Below, piece after piece: positions 49,248 to 58,066 of a stretch of 64,000 bases of DNA. The DNA is from Nitrosomonas halophila (lineage in GTDB: Bacteria > Pseudomonadota > Gammaproteobacteria > Burkholderiales > Nitrosomonadaceae). The position numbers were made by a program, and so were the translations under genes. The stretch is taken from NCBI RefSeq assembly GCF_900107165.1, contig NZ_FNOY01000001.1:52981-116980 (forward strand), given 5' to 3'. The notes below the pieces were generated by a model, which was not told where the DNA came from, ran no database searches, and worked only from the letters and a program-made list of their open reading frames with translations. Numbering within the stretch: the first letter of the stretch is position 1; each line of letters opens with the position of its first letter.

Positions 49248-52058
49248 ATGAGGCAAGACACTGAAAGCACTGCTGGTGCTACCTTGTCAGGGCGTGATCT
49301 GGCTTTGCGGCGACGCCAGGTTATGGCGCAATATGGCAAGGCTGGTCTGACTAATCGGGGCTCGATTCGGCAACCAGCCGTTGCACGCAAAACTAATACT
49401 TCAGCATCTGCTGTGCCGTCAGTCGAATGCGTCGCACCTAATTCTGACGCTGCGCAGATCAGGCCGGTTGTGGATGTGGCAAGCGGCCGCAGCATCAGCC
49501 GCGCTCGACGTAGTGCCATGAGTCAAAAAGGAAAGTCCGCAATCAAATCTGCATCATCGAATATGAGTGGACGTACACGCGCGGCTCGGCAACACGTTGC
49601 AGTCCAGGAGACTCCAGTCATGGCTGAATCAGAGGGTTTGACCCAGTCATGTGGTTGTCGCGCCTGTGAGTGCGGCAATGAGGCGTGCGATTCGGTCAAG
49701 GCGAATGCCGCGGCGAGCATGAGTCAATCCAGTAACGCCATGGGATTCACGGTCGGTGGTTTAGACGTGAAACCAGCAGAGGATTTGAGCGGGCGCGCAC
49801 TGGCCCGGATTCGTCGTGCCGCCATGGCGCAGGAAGGCAAAACGGGTCTGAAACGCGTAGCGCAGGTGGCCAAGATTTCTGCAGCAGGCGTTTCCGCATT
49901 GAATGTGAAGCCAACCGATAATGTGACAGGGCGCATGCTCGCGCGTGCTCGCCGTGCCGTTATGGCACAAGAGGGCAAGACTGGACTGAAACGAATCGTG
50001 CAGGCAACCAAAATGACTGCTGCGGTATCAAACAAACCTCGCCAGGCAGCAGTGACCAAAGGCGCGACAGGTCGTCAGGTGGCGATGCAACGTCGATCGG
50101 CTCGGTCCACTGAAGGACTGGCCAATACGGGTCCTAAAGGATCGCGTTCAAGTGGTCGTACGCGTTCGGCTTCAGATCAGCCGGTTCCGCCCAAAGTTGA
50201 GGAGGGCCATACCCTATCTGGGCAGACAGTCACCGGTACCATGGTGGAGCGTAGCCAGAAAATTACCGGCAATGAGCCTGGATCCTGCCGGGCGGTTACG
50301 GGTACGGAATATATCGGGCTTGAACAGTTCGATCAGATTTGCCATACGCAACCGCAACCCGGTCCTGCAAAAGTGGGTGTCAGCACAACACTGAGTGAGC
50401 ATAAAGTCACGGGAACTGAAGTGGGCCGCTCACTCAAGGTGACGGGTGATGAACATGGTGCTTGTCGCAATGTGACTGGCACGGAATATTTATCCACGGA
50501 GCGTTTTGACGAGTTTTGTGCGAGTCGCCCAAGTCCAGCGCCTGCCAAGATCGGTGTAGTGCAAACTGACAAGGGCAAAACTGTCACAGGCACTCAAGTG
50601 GAGCGTCCTTCGAGAACGACTGGCGGTGAATCAGGCGCCGATCGGGCAATTACTGGCACGAATTATGCGCAGCTTGCCGTTGATACAGCGCCGGAAAAAG
50701 TGGCGACTACCCATACCTTCCAAGGAAAGGCCGTAACGGGTACCGCTGTGGGTCATACGGCTAGAATTACTGGTGATGAACCTGGAATTTGCCACAACAT
50801 TACCGGTACGCAGTATCTCGCCGCAGAGCAGTATCAGGATACTTGCAAGATCGATCCGCCGGAGATGTCACGCAAGGTCAGTGTCATGTCGTCGCGTGGC
50901 CATCAGGCTGTCTCTGGTTCAGAAGTAGGCCGATCCAGCAAGGTGACCGGTGACGAACCAGGCTCTTGCCGTGCCATTACTGGAAGTCAGTATTATACTG
51001 CATCCGATTTTGGAGACTTGTGTGCCACCAATGAGGCGCGCAGGATGCGTGCGGCCCAGAACATGGTGAATCGCAGCCCAAAGGAAGTCGGTGACGTCAG
51101 AGGGGAGAGCCTGCCTGTCACCGGATCAGATTATGCCGACGCTGGCCAGAAGACCGGCAGTGTTAGCGATGCAGCCTCTCCGGTATCTCATGTTGCGGTC
51201 GATCAGACCTGGAAGGGTCAGCCCATTTCCGGTAGCAATGTTGGGCGTTCTAACACCGTCACCGGGAATGAGTATGGCAGCTGTTCACCCGTCAGCGGGA
51301 CGCCTTATATCGGCCGTGGTCAGTACAACAGTTTCTGCGAACCTGCTGAAACGCTTGCTCAGGAAACACGGACACGCGATAGTGCCGTCATACCCGCTGC
51401 ACTGGTGACAGGAGACCGTCCTGGTGCGGGTGGTTCGGCTATGACCGGTGATGAACGTGGTGCTTGTGAGCCAGTTACCGGAACACCATATGTCGGGGCG
51501 GACAATGTTGCTGGCCATTGTTTGACCAGTAACCGCTTTATTTCTCAGGATCGCGCCCGTGTCGAGCCACCCAAACCGCCTGCGCCGGCCGATTTCAGTA
51601 TCAAGTCGCCAGCTCAGCAAGCCTGGGAGCGTCGTACAGGTTTGGGAGATATCACTGGAACAGCTTATAACAGCGAACGCATCACCGGGCCGGTCAATAA
51701 AGCCAGTGGCCTTATTACTGGAACACCCGAGTTCCGTCATCTCGATACCAGAAACGTGATGGTCGAGCAGGAAGAAAAACTGGCGGCAGCCAGACGGCTG
51801 ACCGGCGAAGGCAGCCAAGCAGGCACTCGTATTACTGGTGATGCCTGGCATGCGCAAAGCCGGGTGACCGGTACTGAAGGGGCTTCTTCATTGATGCGTA
51901 ACATGTCAATGCGGGGAGAACCGCGCGGTTTCGGTGCCAATGCGCAGCAATTCCGTGAAATTGAGCGTCCGTCCATTCCGGAAAGCCGTATTACTGGATC
52001 GGCGGGCAGTGCTGTGCGCGGTGCTGTGGTGACCGTTTCAGGTGGCGCGCGCGCGTAA
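49248..52058 (+). CDS. csoS2: Carboxysome scaffold protein CsoS2 (long form)
   Basis: 936 residues from ATG 49248, six bases after AGAGG; a GTG directly before it is less well placed. The N-terminal part (about 1-290) has four or five Arg-rich RuBisCO-binding repeats, such as SGRDLALRRRQVMAQYGKAG and TGRMLARARRAVMAQEGKTG. The middle (about 320-760) has about seven repeats with V/I-TG-T/S motifs, paired Cys and Y. The C-terminal part anchors to the shell and ends with a short tail (SAVRGAVVTVSGGARA). It is largely disordered. A slippery sequence in a degenerate middle repeat at 51077 would give a short form of about 615 residues. Confidence 0.97.
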   Translation: MRQDTESTAGATLSGRDLALRRRQVMAQYGKAGLTNRGSIRQPAVARKTNTSASAVPSVECVAPNSDAAQIRPVVDVASGRSISRARRSAMSQKGKSAIKSASSNMSGRTRAARQHVAVQETPVMAESEGLTQSCGCRACECGNEACDSVKANAAASMSQSSNAMGFTVGGLDVKPAEDLSGRALARIRRAAMAQEGKTGLKRVAQVAKISAAGVSALNVKPTDNVTGRMLARARRAVMAQEGKTGLKRIVQATKMTAAVSNKPRQAAVTKGATGRQVAMQRRSARSTEGLANTGPKGSRSSGRTRSASDQPVPPKVEEGHTLSGQTVTGTMVERSQKITGNEPGSCRAVTGTEYIGLEQFDQICHTQPQPGPAKVGVSTTLSEHKVTGTEVGRSLKVTGDEHGACRNVTGTEYLSTERFDEFCASRPSPAPAKIGVVQTDKGKTVTGTQVERPSRTTGGESGADRAITGTNYAQLAVDTAPEKVATTHTFQGKAVTGTAVGHTARITGDEPGICHNITGTQYLAAEQYQDTCKIDPPEMSRKVSVMSSRGHQAVSGSEVGRSSKVTGDEPGSCRAITGSQYYTASDFGDLCATNEARRMRAAQNMVNRSPKEVGDVRGESLPVTGSDYADAGQKTGSVSDAASPVSHVAVDQTWKGQPISGSNVGRSNTVTGNEYGSCSPVSGTPYIGRGQYNSFCEPAETLAQETRTRDSAVIPAALVTGDRPGAGGSAMTGDERGACEPVTGTPYVGADNVAGHCLTSNRFISQDRARVEPPKPPAPADFSIKSPAQQAWERRTGLGDITGTAYNSERITGPVNKASGLITGTPEFRHLDTRNVMVEQEEKLAAARRLTGEGSQAGTRITGDAWHAQSRVTGTEGASSLMRNMSMRGEPRGFGANAQQFREIERPSIPESRITGSAGSAVRGAVVTVSGGARA
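51077..51123 (+). promoter_or_regulatory. Programmed -1 frameshift signal in csoS2
   Basis: The heptamer C CCA AAG (51077-51083) has the X-XXY-YYZ form in the csoS2 reading frame. A 7-bp stem, CGGTGAC (51089-51095) with GTCACCG (51117-51123), starts five bases later. In the -1 frame a TGA stop follows at once (51092-51094), inside the stem. The shifted product would end at about residue 615 and lack the C-terminal shell anchor. A -1 frameshift is known for csoS2 of Halothiobacillus; here it is read from sequence only. Confidence 0.75.
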
Positions 52059-52070
52059 GGAGAGTGAGGC

Positions 52071-53579
52071 ATGAATACGCGTAAACGATTGGCTGCCATG
52101 CGTCGCGCAGGGGCTTTTCCCCAAGCAGGCTCACCGCTGAATCCGGCGTGTGTCATTGGCCCTGATCAAAGATGCGAGCATCCGCTGGTTGATCAGGCGC
52201 TTAATCAGCACTTATCTGCGTATGAACAGCAGGTGCGTGGTCGTTTCGCCGTTATCGTGGGAACTTTGAAAACCATTTCGGCTTTTCAACATGAGCTGGA
52301 TTTTGTGTCGCGTGCGCAGGCTATTGCACTCGATAAGCTTGGCTATCAGCTGCCAGCGGATTTGCTGGGGGAGGCCTGGGTATCAGGCCTGAATCTGCGT
52401 GCGCTGTATTCATACTGCATTTTCTGCAGTTTTAAAGAATGCATAGAAAACGCAGACGCTGACCAGGCTCCATGGCGCGGGCGTATGGCACTGGATATGG
52501 CATTCCTGCGTGCTTGTGGCTACCACACTCTGGATATCAGTCCTTGTGCAGATGGCCGCTTGCAGGGTCTGCTTCCTTTCGTGCTGCGGCTTGTTCCGGA
52601 TGAAGCTGTGTATGTGAAGGCTTATGCTGGCGCCATGTTTGATGTTGAGATGGATGTTGCCGACTGGGCGCATCGTGAACTGGAACGGTTGACCGGTGGA
52701 ATACCGGGTGGAGAAGACTGCAATTACCTGAAGGTGGCCGTATATCACTTCAGTAGCTCGAATGTGCAGCAGCAAGGTTGTGCTGCGCATGGCAGCAATG
52801 ATCATAAAGCTGTCGAATCTGCGCTGGTACGACTCAACGAGCTGCGCGTGGCAATTGAGAACACATATGGACGTGGCGCTGCACCCGAAATTCTGTTGAT
52901 TGGCGTTGACACCGATATCGATGCCATCCGTGTGCATCTCCCGGATGCGGAAGGCGATGTCAATCCATACCGTTATGTGGATAGCGGTGAGGTATATCAC
53001 AAGACGCTATCCATGACGCCGGATGCCGCACGGCAACAGATTGCGGAAATGATTGCCGAAGCGGAGCGTTCTGAAGGATGGGCGCAAGGCAACGGCAGAA
53101 TGTCCGATGGCATGCGAAGACTGGTGCAGCAATTACTGGAGTCCAATCTGTCGCAGATCGAGTATGTCGTGCAATATCATGCTGGACGTTACTCGGTTAT
53201 CGGGCATAACGAACGCTTCATTTGTGTAGGTGAAGCGATGAGCGAACTGCAGTTGCGCAATAAGTTCTATTTCGCACATCTTGACACCGTTGAGGAAGGT
53301 GCGACGGATATTGATGTCGGGATCAAGATATTTACCGGCCTCAATATCAAGCACGGCTTGGCCGTGCCAGTATTGATACATTTTCATTATTCTTCAAGAG
53401 TGCCAGGTTCGCGTGAACGCGCCATTCATCGCTGTCGCCGCATCAAGGCTGCAATCAGGGGGCGTTATGCGCACCTGTGCACACAAGGCCTGCTTGATTG
53501 CCAAATTGCGGTTAGCGATCGTGCAGGCAGTGAGCGCTGTACGTTCATTGAAGATGAAATCCAGGATGCTGGGCATTAA
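52071..53579 (+). CDS. csoSCA: Carboxysomal carbonic anhydrase CsoSCA
   Basis: 502 residues. Zinc ligands are Cys159 (DISPCADGRLQG), His226 (VYHFSS) and Cys237 (QQGCAAHGSN); the spacing fits the epsilon/beta-type carboxysomal enzyme. The catalytic domain is about 130-380 with an Ala-rich N-terminus and a defunct C-terminal duplicate domain. It turns bicarbonate into CO2 inside the shell. GGAGAG precedes the ATG, 12 bases after csoS2. Confidence 0.97.
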   Translation: MNTRKRLAAMRRAGAFPQAGSPLNPACVIGPDQRCEHPLVDQALNQHLSAYEQQVRGRFAVIVGTLKTISAFQHELDFVSRAQAIALDKLGYQLPADLLGEAWVSGLNLRALYSYCIFCSFKECIENADADQAPWRGRMALDMAFLRACGYHTLDISPCADGRLQGLLPFVLRLVPDEAVYVKAYAGAMFDVEMDVADWAHRELERLTGGIPGGEDCNYLKVAVYHFSSSNVQQQGCAAHGSNDHKAVESALVRLNELRVAIENTYGRGAAPEILLIGVDTDIDAIRVHLPDAEGDVNPYRYVDSGEVYHKTLSMTPDAARQQIAEMIAEAERSEGWAQGNGRMSDGMRRLVQQLLESNLSQIEYVVQYHAGRYSVIGHNERFICVGEAMSELQLRNKFYFAHLDTVEEGATDIDVGIKIFTGLNIKHGLAVPVLIHFHYSSRVPGSRERAIHRCRRIKAAIRGRYAHLCTQGLLDCQIAVSDRAGSERCTFIEDEIQDAGH

Positions 53580-53603
53580 TTTGGTTGGTTTGCCGAGGTA
53601 GTT

Positions 53604-53864
53604 ATGAGAATCATGAGAGTTGAAAAAACACTGGTATCGACCAATAGAATCAGGGAGATGGGGCATCGTCCCTTGTTGGTGGTCAGGGACAAAGCCGGGG
53701 GAACACCGAGTGTTGCAGTCGATGCAATCGGTTGTATTCCTGGCGATTGGGTGATTTGTGTTGGCTCTTCGGCTGCGCGCGAGGCGGCAGGCAGCAAGGA
53801 TTTCCCAAGCGATTTGACCATCGTCGGCATCATCGATCAATGGGATGAAGAGAAGAACGGCTAA
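53604..53864 (+). CDS. csoS4A: Carboxysome vertex protein CsoS4A (BMV pentamer)
   Basis: 86 residues. MRIMRVEKTLVSTNRIREMG, DAIGCIPGDWVICVGSSAAREA and LTIVGIIDQW are CsoS4/CcmL family blocks. It forms pentamers that close the shell vertices. Its stop overlaps the csoS4B start by one base (TAATG), so both are made together. Confidence 0.97.
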   Translation: MRIMRVEKTLVSTNRIREMGHRPLLVVRDKAGGTPSVAVDAIGCIPGDWVICVGSSAAREAAGSKDFPSDLTIVGIIDQWDEEKNG

Positions 53865-54109
53865 TGGAGATCATGCGCGTCAAAGACGAATTGGTATGTA
53901 CGCGCCGTGTCGAGGGGCTGAAAGCTGCATCCTTGCGTGTACTTGAAAGCCAGGCAGGCAAGTTGTTGGTGGCAACCGATCCTGTCGGTGCACCGATTGG
54001 TAAATGGGTCATTACCACCAGTGGCAGTGCCGCACGCTTGGCGATGCCGGATGTCAAGATTATGACCGATCTGACGATCTGCGGGATTATCGATAATTGG
54101 AGTGAGTAG
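53864..54109 (+). CDS. csoS4B: Carboxysome vertex protein CsoS4B (BMV pentamer)
   Basis: 81 residues. EIMRVKDELVCTRRVEGLKA, PVGAPIGKWVITTSGSAARLA and LTICGIIDNW mark the CsoS4 fold, related to CsoS4A at about one third identity by eye. Minor vertex subunit. Followed by a 97-base gap before the hexamer genes. Confidence 0.96.
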   Translation: MEIMRVKDELVCTRRVEGLKAASLRVLESQAGKLLVATDPVGAPIGKWVITTSGSAARLAMPDVKIMTDLTICGIIDNWSE

Positions 54110-54206
54110 GGTAGAGATTAGAGAGAGGATGTTGGACACAATCCATATTTCCTTGATCGAGTAATAAGCATTACGTAATTTTAACTTTATTAAAAGGAGT
54201 AACAAA

Positions 54207-54503
54207 ATGGCTGAACATATGGGAATTGCACTTGGGATGATCGAAACCCGCGGCCTGGTACCTGCAATCGAGGCGGCGGACGCCATGACCAAAGCGGCTG
54301 AGGTGCGTTTGATCGGACGTCAGTTTGTGGGCGGTGGCTATGTGACCGTGCTGGTGCGTGGTGAAACGGGTGCCGTCAACGCAGCCGTGCGTGCGGGCGC
54401 CGATGCCTGTGAGCGTGTGGGTGATGGCCTGGTGGCAGCACATATTATCGCGCGTGTGCATAGTGAAGTGGAAGGCATTCTGCCGACAGCCCCTTCTGCC
54501 TAA
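54207..54503 (+). CDS. csoS1C: Carboxysome shell hexamer CsoS1, copy 1
   Basis: 98 residues, a single BMC domain: GIALGMIETRGLVPAIEAAD, KAAEVRLIGRQFVGGGYVTV and GAVNAAVRAGADACERVG. It forms flat hexamers of the shell facets. The symbol follows its place in the H. neapolitanus order. The DNA is almost the same as in the two following copies from codon 6 onward. AGGAG lies before the ATG. Confidence 0.95.
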   Translation: MAEHMGIALGMIETRGLVPAIEAADAMTKAAEVRLIGRQFVGGGYVTVLVRGETGAVNAAVRAGADACERVGDGLVAAHIIARVHSEVEGILPTAPSA

Positions 54504-54548
54504 TTTTATTTTATCGTAGCGAACGTTTCTTTTAGGAGTTTTTACAAA

Positions 54549-54845
54549 ATGGCTAGTATGACAGGAATTGCTCTTGGCATGATTGAAACCCGCGGCCTGG
54601 TGCCTGCAATCGAGGCGGCGGACGCCATGACCAAAGCGGCTGAGGTGCGTTTGATCGGACGTCAGTTTGTGGGCGGTGGCTATGTGACCGTGCTGGTGCG
54701 TGGTGAAACGGGTGCCGTCAACGCAGCCGTGCGTGCGGGCGCCGATGCCTGTGAGCGTGTGGGTGATGGCCTGGTGGCAGCACATATTATCGCGCGTGTG
54801 CATAGTGAAGTGGAAGGCATTCTGCCGACAGCTCCCTCTGCCTAG
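54549..54845 (+). CDS. csoS1A: Carboxysome shell hexamer CsoS1, copy 2
   Basis: 98 residues, differing from copy 1 only at residues 3-5 (SMT for EHM). The upstream leader TTTCTTTTAGGAGTTTTTAC is shared with copy 3, so the repeat includes the ribosome site. The symbol follows position in the order of H. neapolitanus; the copies cannot be told apart by sequence. Confidence 0.95.
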   Translation: MASMTGIALGMIETRGLVPAIEAADAMTKAAEVRLIGRQFVGGGYVTVLVRGETGAVNAAVRAGADACERVGDGLVAAHIIARVHSEVEGILPTAPSA

Positions 54846-54892
54846 ATTTTATTTCCGTAGCGGCAAGCGTTTCTTTTAGGAGTTTTTACAAA

Positions 54893-55231
54893 ATGGCTAA
54901 TATGACAGGAATTGCTCTTGGCATGATTGAAACCCGCGGCCTGGTGCCTGCAATCGAGGCGGCGGACGCCATGACCAAAGCGGCTGAGGTGCGTTTGATC
55001 GGACGTCAGTTTGTGGGCGGTGGTTATGTGACCGTGCTGGTGCGTGGTGAAACGGGTGCCGTCAACGCAGCCGTGCGCGCGGGCGCCGATGCCTGTGAGC
55101 GTGTGGGTGATGGCCTGGTGGCAGCGCATATTATCGCGCGTGTGCATAGTGAAGTGGAAGGCATTCTGCCGACCAAGCCCGATGCCAGCGGTGGCGGGCG
55201 CGACGCAGAAATAACTTCGACTCGCAGCTAA
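54893..55231 (+). CDS. csoS1B: Carboxysome shell hexamer CsoS1, copy 3 with C-terminal extension
   Basis: 112 residues: the same BMC domain as copies 1 and 2, then a 14-residue tail that replaces APSA with KPDASGGGRDAEITSTRS. The longer tail is as in CsoS1B of other carboxysomes. The DNA of the domain is nearly identical with the other copies, and the leader with its AGGAG is shared with copy 2. Confidence 0.95.
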   Translation: MANMTGIALGMIETRGLVPAIEAADAMTKAAEVRLIGRQFVGGGYVTVLVRGETGAVNAAVRAGADACERVGDGLVAAHIIARVHSEVEGILPTKPDASGGGRDAEITSTRS

Positions 55232-55243
55232 GCAAAAGAATCT

Positions 55244-55681
55244 ATGAGTGTCGACTCGCGTACGCTGGGTTGGTTGACAAGAGCACTCACTCATGAAATG
55301 AGCGCTGTTCAACAATATCTTGCGCAAAGTGTGCTTGCCCGTTTATGGGGAGATATCGCACTGGCAGAAAAGCTGCGCCATGAAGCGGCCGAGGAGATGG
55401 AGCACGCCGAACGGTTGATGGAGCGGCTTATTCAGCTTGGTGTGGCGCCCTCTGCTACCAATCTGGCACCTGTACGGCTTGGCCGGAGTCGCGATGTGCT
55501 GCTGGCCGTGGATCGCGCACTTGAGGTCGATGCGGTGCGTCTCTATCAAGATGCGCTGGCGCACGCACAACGTATGCATGACACCGATACCGCTGCTTTG
55601 CTGGAGTCTATTCTGCACGAGGAAATCGCACATGTGAACGAAATTGACGACATGAAAATGGAGCAGACCAACCATGACTGA
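55244..55681 (+). CDS. Ferritin-like protein of the carboxysome cluster
   Basis: 145 residues, four-helix ferritin-like. The di-iron type ligands lie in LTHEMSAVQQYLAQ, AEEMEHAERLMERL, EVDAVRLYQDALAHA and ESILHEEIAHVNEID. It is the bacterioferritin-like gene found between csoS1 and the acRAF gene in many alpha-carboxysome clusters. Its role is not settled. The last codons overlap the acRAF start by eight bases. Confidence 0.88.
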   Translation: MSVDSRTLGWLTRALTHEMSAVQQYLAQSVLARLWGDIALAEKLRHEAAEEMEHAERLMERLIQLGVAPSATNLAPVRLGRSRDVLLAVDRALEVDAVRLYQDALAHAQRMHDTDTAALLESILHEEIAHVNEIDDMKMEQTNHD

Positions 55682-55943
55682 GTTGCCGGAAGGATGGGAA
55701 GCACGGAACCAGCCGCCAACTTTGTTCAGGCGTTTCGAATTTGAGCGCTACAGTGGAACGCGCAATTTTCTCGACGCACTGGCAGCTTTGGCGGAAGAAA
55801 CCGGTCTGCATCCACAGAATATCAATTTTTCGAGTACTTACGTCAATATCACGCTGGATGCGAGCCAAGAAGGTGGACTGAGCGAGGCAGAATTTGGTTT
55901 GGCCACGCGAATCAATCTGCTTTACGAGCAAACGGAAAATTGA
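55674..55943 (+). CDS. RuBisCO assembly factor acRAF (pterin dehydratase-like)
   Basis: 89 residues with the pterin-4a-carbinolamine dehydratase fold (PPTLFRRFEFERYSGTRNFLDALAALAEETGLHPQ, then FSSTYVNITLD). The catalytic His of true dehydratases is not evident. In alpha-carboxysome clusters this protein helps assembly of RuBisCO. It overlaps the ferritin-like gene and ends just before mcdA. Confidence 0.9.
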   Translation: MTELPEGWEARNQPPTLFRRFEFERYSGTRNFLDALAALAEETGLHPQNINFSSTYVNITLDASQEGGLSEAEFGLATRINLLYEQTEN

Positions 55944-55945
55944 GC

Positions 55946-56581
55946 ATGTCTGCAAATATCATTGCTGTGATCAATCAGAAGGGTGGTGCAGGTAAAACCA
56001 CGCTTGCAATGAATTTGGCTGCCGGTTTGACGCAACGTGGCAATACGGTCGTGCTGGATATTGATCCCCAGGGCTCTGCCAGGCAATGGGCGAGTATGGG
56101 TAAGGGGAATTTTTCCACGCCGGTGGAGTCGATGAGTGAAACTTGGGATGCGCAAGGCTTGCATCAACACTACCCAGCTTTTCGCTATATTGTGCTTGAC
56201 TGTCCACCTTCACTGGAAAAACAAGCGACACATCAAGCGCTGCAAACCTGCGATATTGCGTTAATTCCCGTTTTGCCTTCGCCGATCGATTTGTGGGCAA
56301 CTTTGCAGCTGTCGCAAGAAATAGAAGAGATCAAAAAGACCAATCCGGCTATGCGGGCTTATTTGGTCATTAACCAGCTGGAGCTAAATAGCGCACTTTC
56401 GGCTGCCATGCAGGATGTCCTTGCAGATTTTGGCATCCCGGTTCTGAATGCCATGATTCGCCGCCGTGCTGCTTATCGCAGTGCGGCGCTGGAAGGTGTC
56501 TCTGTTTATCAATTGGGGAAGCGTGGTATGCGGGCTGCAGAGGAAATTGAAGCAATCATTAACGAGGTAATGCCATCATGA
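55946..56581 (+). CDS. mcdA: ParA-type ATPase McdA, carboxysome positioning
   Basis: 211 residues from ATG 55946. The deviant Walker A KGGAGKTT (about 11-18), IDPQGSARQW and DCPPSLEK are typical of ParA/MinD. It binds the nucleoid and spreads carboxysomes by a Brownian ratchet. The stop overlaps mcdB by four bases, the pair seen in many alpha-carboxysome clusters. Confidence 0.93.
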   Translation: MSANIIAVINQKGGAGKTTLAMNLAAGLTQRGNTVVLDIDPQGSARQWASMGKGNFSTPVESMSETWDAQGLHQHYPAFRYIVLDCPPSLEKQATHQALQTCDIALIPVLPSPIDLWATLQLSQEIEEIKKTNPAMRAYLVINQLELNSALSAAMQDVLADFGIPVLNAMIRRRAAYRSAALEGVSVYQLGKRGMRAAEEIEAIINEVMPS

Positions 56582-56835
56582 GTGAACTGAAAGATAAACT
56601 CTCGACCAGCGTGCAGCAAGCAAAAGGGACGCTGCGATCCAAAACTGAAAGTCCTGCTCCGGAAGCGCAGACTGCCGCTAAATCAACGCCTTCTGCCAAA
56701 TCGACGCCTAGTAAGCCAGCGCCTGCCAAACCGGCTGCAAAATCAGCCACCAAGCCTGGTTCTGCTACAACTTCAGCCAATGACATACAGGCCAGTCATA
56801 ACACGCTGTTTCCAGAACGTGTTTGGCCGGATTGA
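56578..56835 (+). CDS. mcdB: McdB-like carboxysome adaptor
   Basis: 85 residues, of low complexity, rich in Ala, Ser, Thr, Lys and Pro (KSTPSAKSTPSKPAPAKPA), without a predicted fold. It ends with LFPERVWPD, a terminal Trp motif like that of alpha-type McdB. It links the shell to McdA. Overlaps mcdA by four bases (ATGA). Confidence 0.88.
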   Translation: MSELKDKLSTSVQQAKGTLRSKTESPAPEAQTAAKSTPSAKSTPSKPAPAKPAAKSATKPGSATTSANDIQASHNTLFPERVWPD

Positions 56836-56856
56836 TCAGCGTAGCAGGAGCTTTTT

Positions 56857-57765
56857 ATGCGTAACGATAACTTGACCCGAACCTATATGCCACGTCATCG
56901 AGCACTGGCGCGTGCAGCCGCAGCGTATCAGCCGGCTGAGCATGCTTCCGCAAGTTCGGCCTTGTCCGAAGCATTGGCGCAATACTATATCAAGCAAGAG
57001 CCTTACTATCGCCTGATCAACGACGAGGTTGAGCTTTACGAAGCCGCTTATTCTGTGCGCATGCCAATCATGCTGAAGGGGCCTACCGGATGCGGTAAGA
57101 CACGCTTCGTGGAATACATGGCCTGGAAACTTGGTAAACCGCTGATTACAGTCGCTTGTAATGAGGACATGACGGCGTCGGATCTGGTCGGCCGATATCT
57201 GCTAGATGCCAGTGGCACTCGTTGGCAGGATGGTCCGTTGACCGTCGCTGCCCGCCATGGTGCGATTTGTTATCTGGATGAAGTTGTGGAAGCGCGCCAG
57301 GATACCACTGTGGTGATCCACCCCTTAACTGATGCGCGGCGCATGCTTCCACTCGAAAAGAAAGGGGAAGTGGTCGAAGCACATCCGGATTTTCAGTTGG
57401 TGATCTCCTATAACCCTGGTTATCAGTCACTAATGAAGGATCTCAAACAATCAACCAAGCAGCGTTTTGGTGCGCTCGATTTTAACTATCCCGAGCATGC
57501 TGTCGAAGCAGAGATTGTTGCCTATGAGTCAGGCGTGAGCCTGGAAATTGCCAAGAATCTGGTACATATCGGTGAACGTGCACGCAATCTCAAGGGGCAT
57601 GGCTTGGATGAGGGCCTTTCCACACGCATGTTGATCTACGCCGGTTCCCTGATCAGCAAAGGTGTGTCGCCATTGGCAGCCTGCCGAGTGGCATTGGTGC
57701 GTCCGATTACCGATGATCCGGATATGCGGGATGCCCTGGATTCGGCCGTCACTACCTATTTCTAG
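56857..57765 (+). CDS. cbbQ: RuBisCO activase AAA+ subunit CbbQ
   Basis: 302 residues of the MoxR AAA+ family. Walker A GPTGCGKT (about 75), Walker [14 protein letters not shown], sensor 1 [10 protein letters not shown] and arginine finger region ([11 protein letters not shown]). With CbbO it removes inhibitory sugar phosphates from RuBisCO. GGAGC precedes the ATG. The cbbO gene follows after a 300-base gap with a small frame. Confidence 0.96.
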   Translation: MRNDNLTRTYMPRHRALARAAAAYQPAEHASASSALSEALAQYYIKQEPYYRLINDEVELYEAAYSVRMPIMLKGPTGCGKTRFVEYMAWKLGKPLITVACNEDMTASDLVGRYLLDASGTRWQDGPLTVAARHGAICYLDEVVEARQDTTVVIHPLTDARRMLPLEKKGEVVEAHPDFQLVISYNPGYQSLMKDLKQSTKQRFGALDFNYPEHAVEAEIVAYESGVSLEIAKNLVHIGERARNLKGHGLDEGLSTRMLIYAGSLISKGVSPLAACRVALVRPITDDPDMRDALDSAVTTYF

Positions 57766-57865
57766 ATTGAATGCGTGCTGGTAAAAGCTACATACATTGG
57801 GCATAAGGCAAGCGAGTCATCCACTTCAGACTACTAAGCCTCAATGTCTCAGCAAGCCGCTATGA

Positions 57866-58066
57866 TTGATAACCAATCTATTGAGATGGTTAGAACAAGT
57901 GATGATCTTCATGTTCACGCCATTGGTAACAATAGCACGGGCCGAATTGCACGATTCCCGCGATATGGGACTGGATAGCAACGTCTGGGAATGGCATCGC
58001 CATTCAATGCCGTTGCGCCCTGAAAGCCGGACACTGCGGCCCGCTCAACTGAGGAATCGAGCTTAA
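57866..58066 (+). CDS. Possible small protein between cbbQ and cbbO
   Basis: An open frame of 66 codons whose stop abuts the cbbO ATG. The best internal start is ATG 57902 (MIFMFTPLVTIARAELHDSRD), giving about 54 residues: a hydrophobic start, then GLDSNVWEWHRHSMPLRPESRTLRPAQ. TTG at 57866 would give the long form. Frame bias is weak and I do not recognise the protein. Small conserved hypothetical genes are reported between cbbQ and cbbO in other clusters. Confidence 0.4.
   Translation: MITNLLRWLEQVMIFMFTPLVTIARAELHDSRDMGLDSNVWEWHRHSMPLRPESRTLRPAQLRNRA

Noticed and set aside
50200..51600. Regular repeats suggesting a CRISPR array or satellite
   Set aside because: They are protein repeats of CsoS2 in one long frame, with degenerate DNA and no spacer pattern.
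54171..55327. Minus-strand frames with His- and Thr-rich repeats over csoS1
   Set aside because: They are the reverse reading of the csoS1 copies; the repeat comes from the gene triplication.
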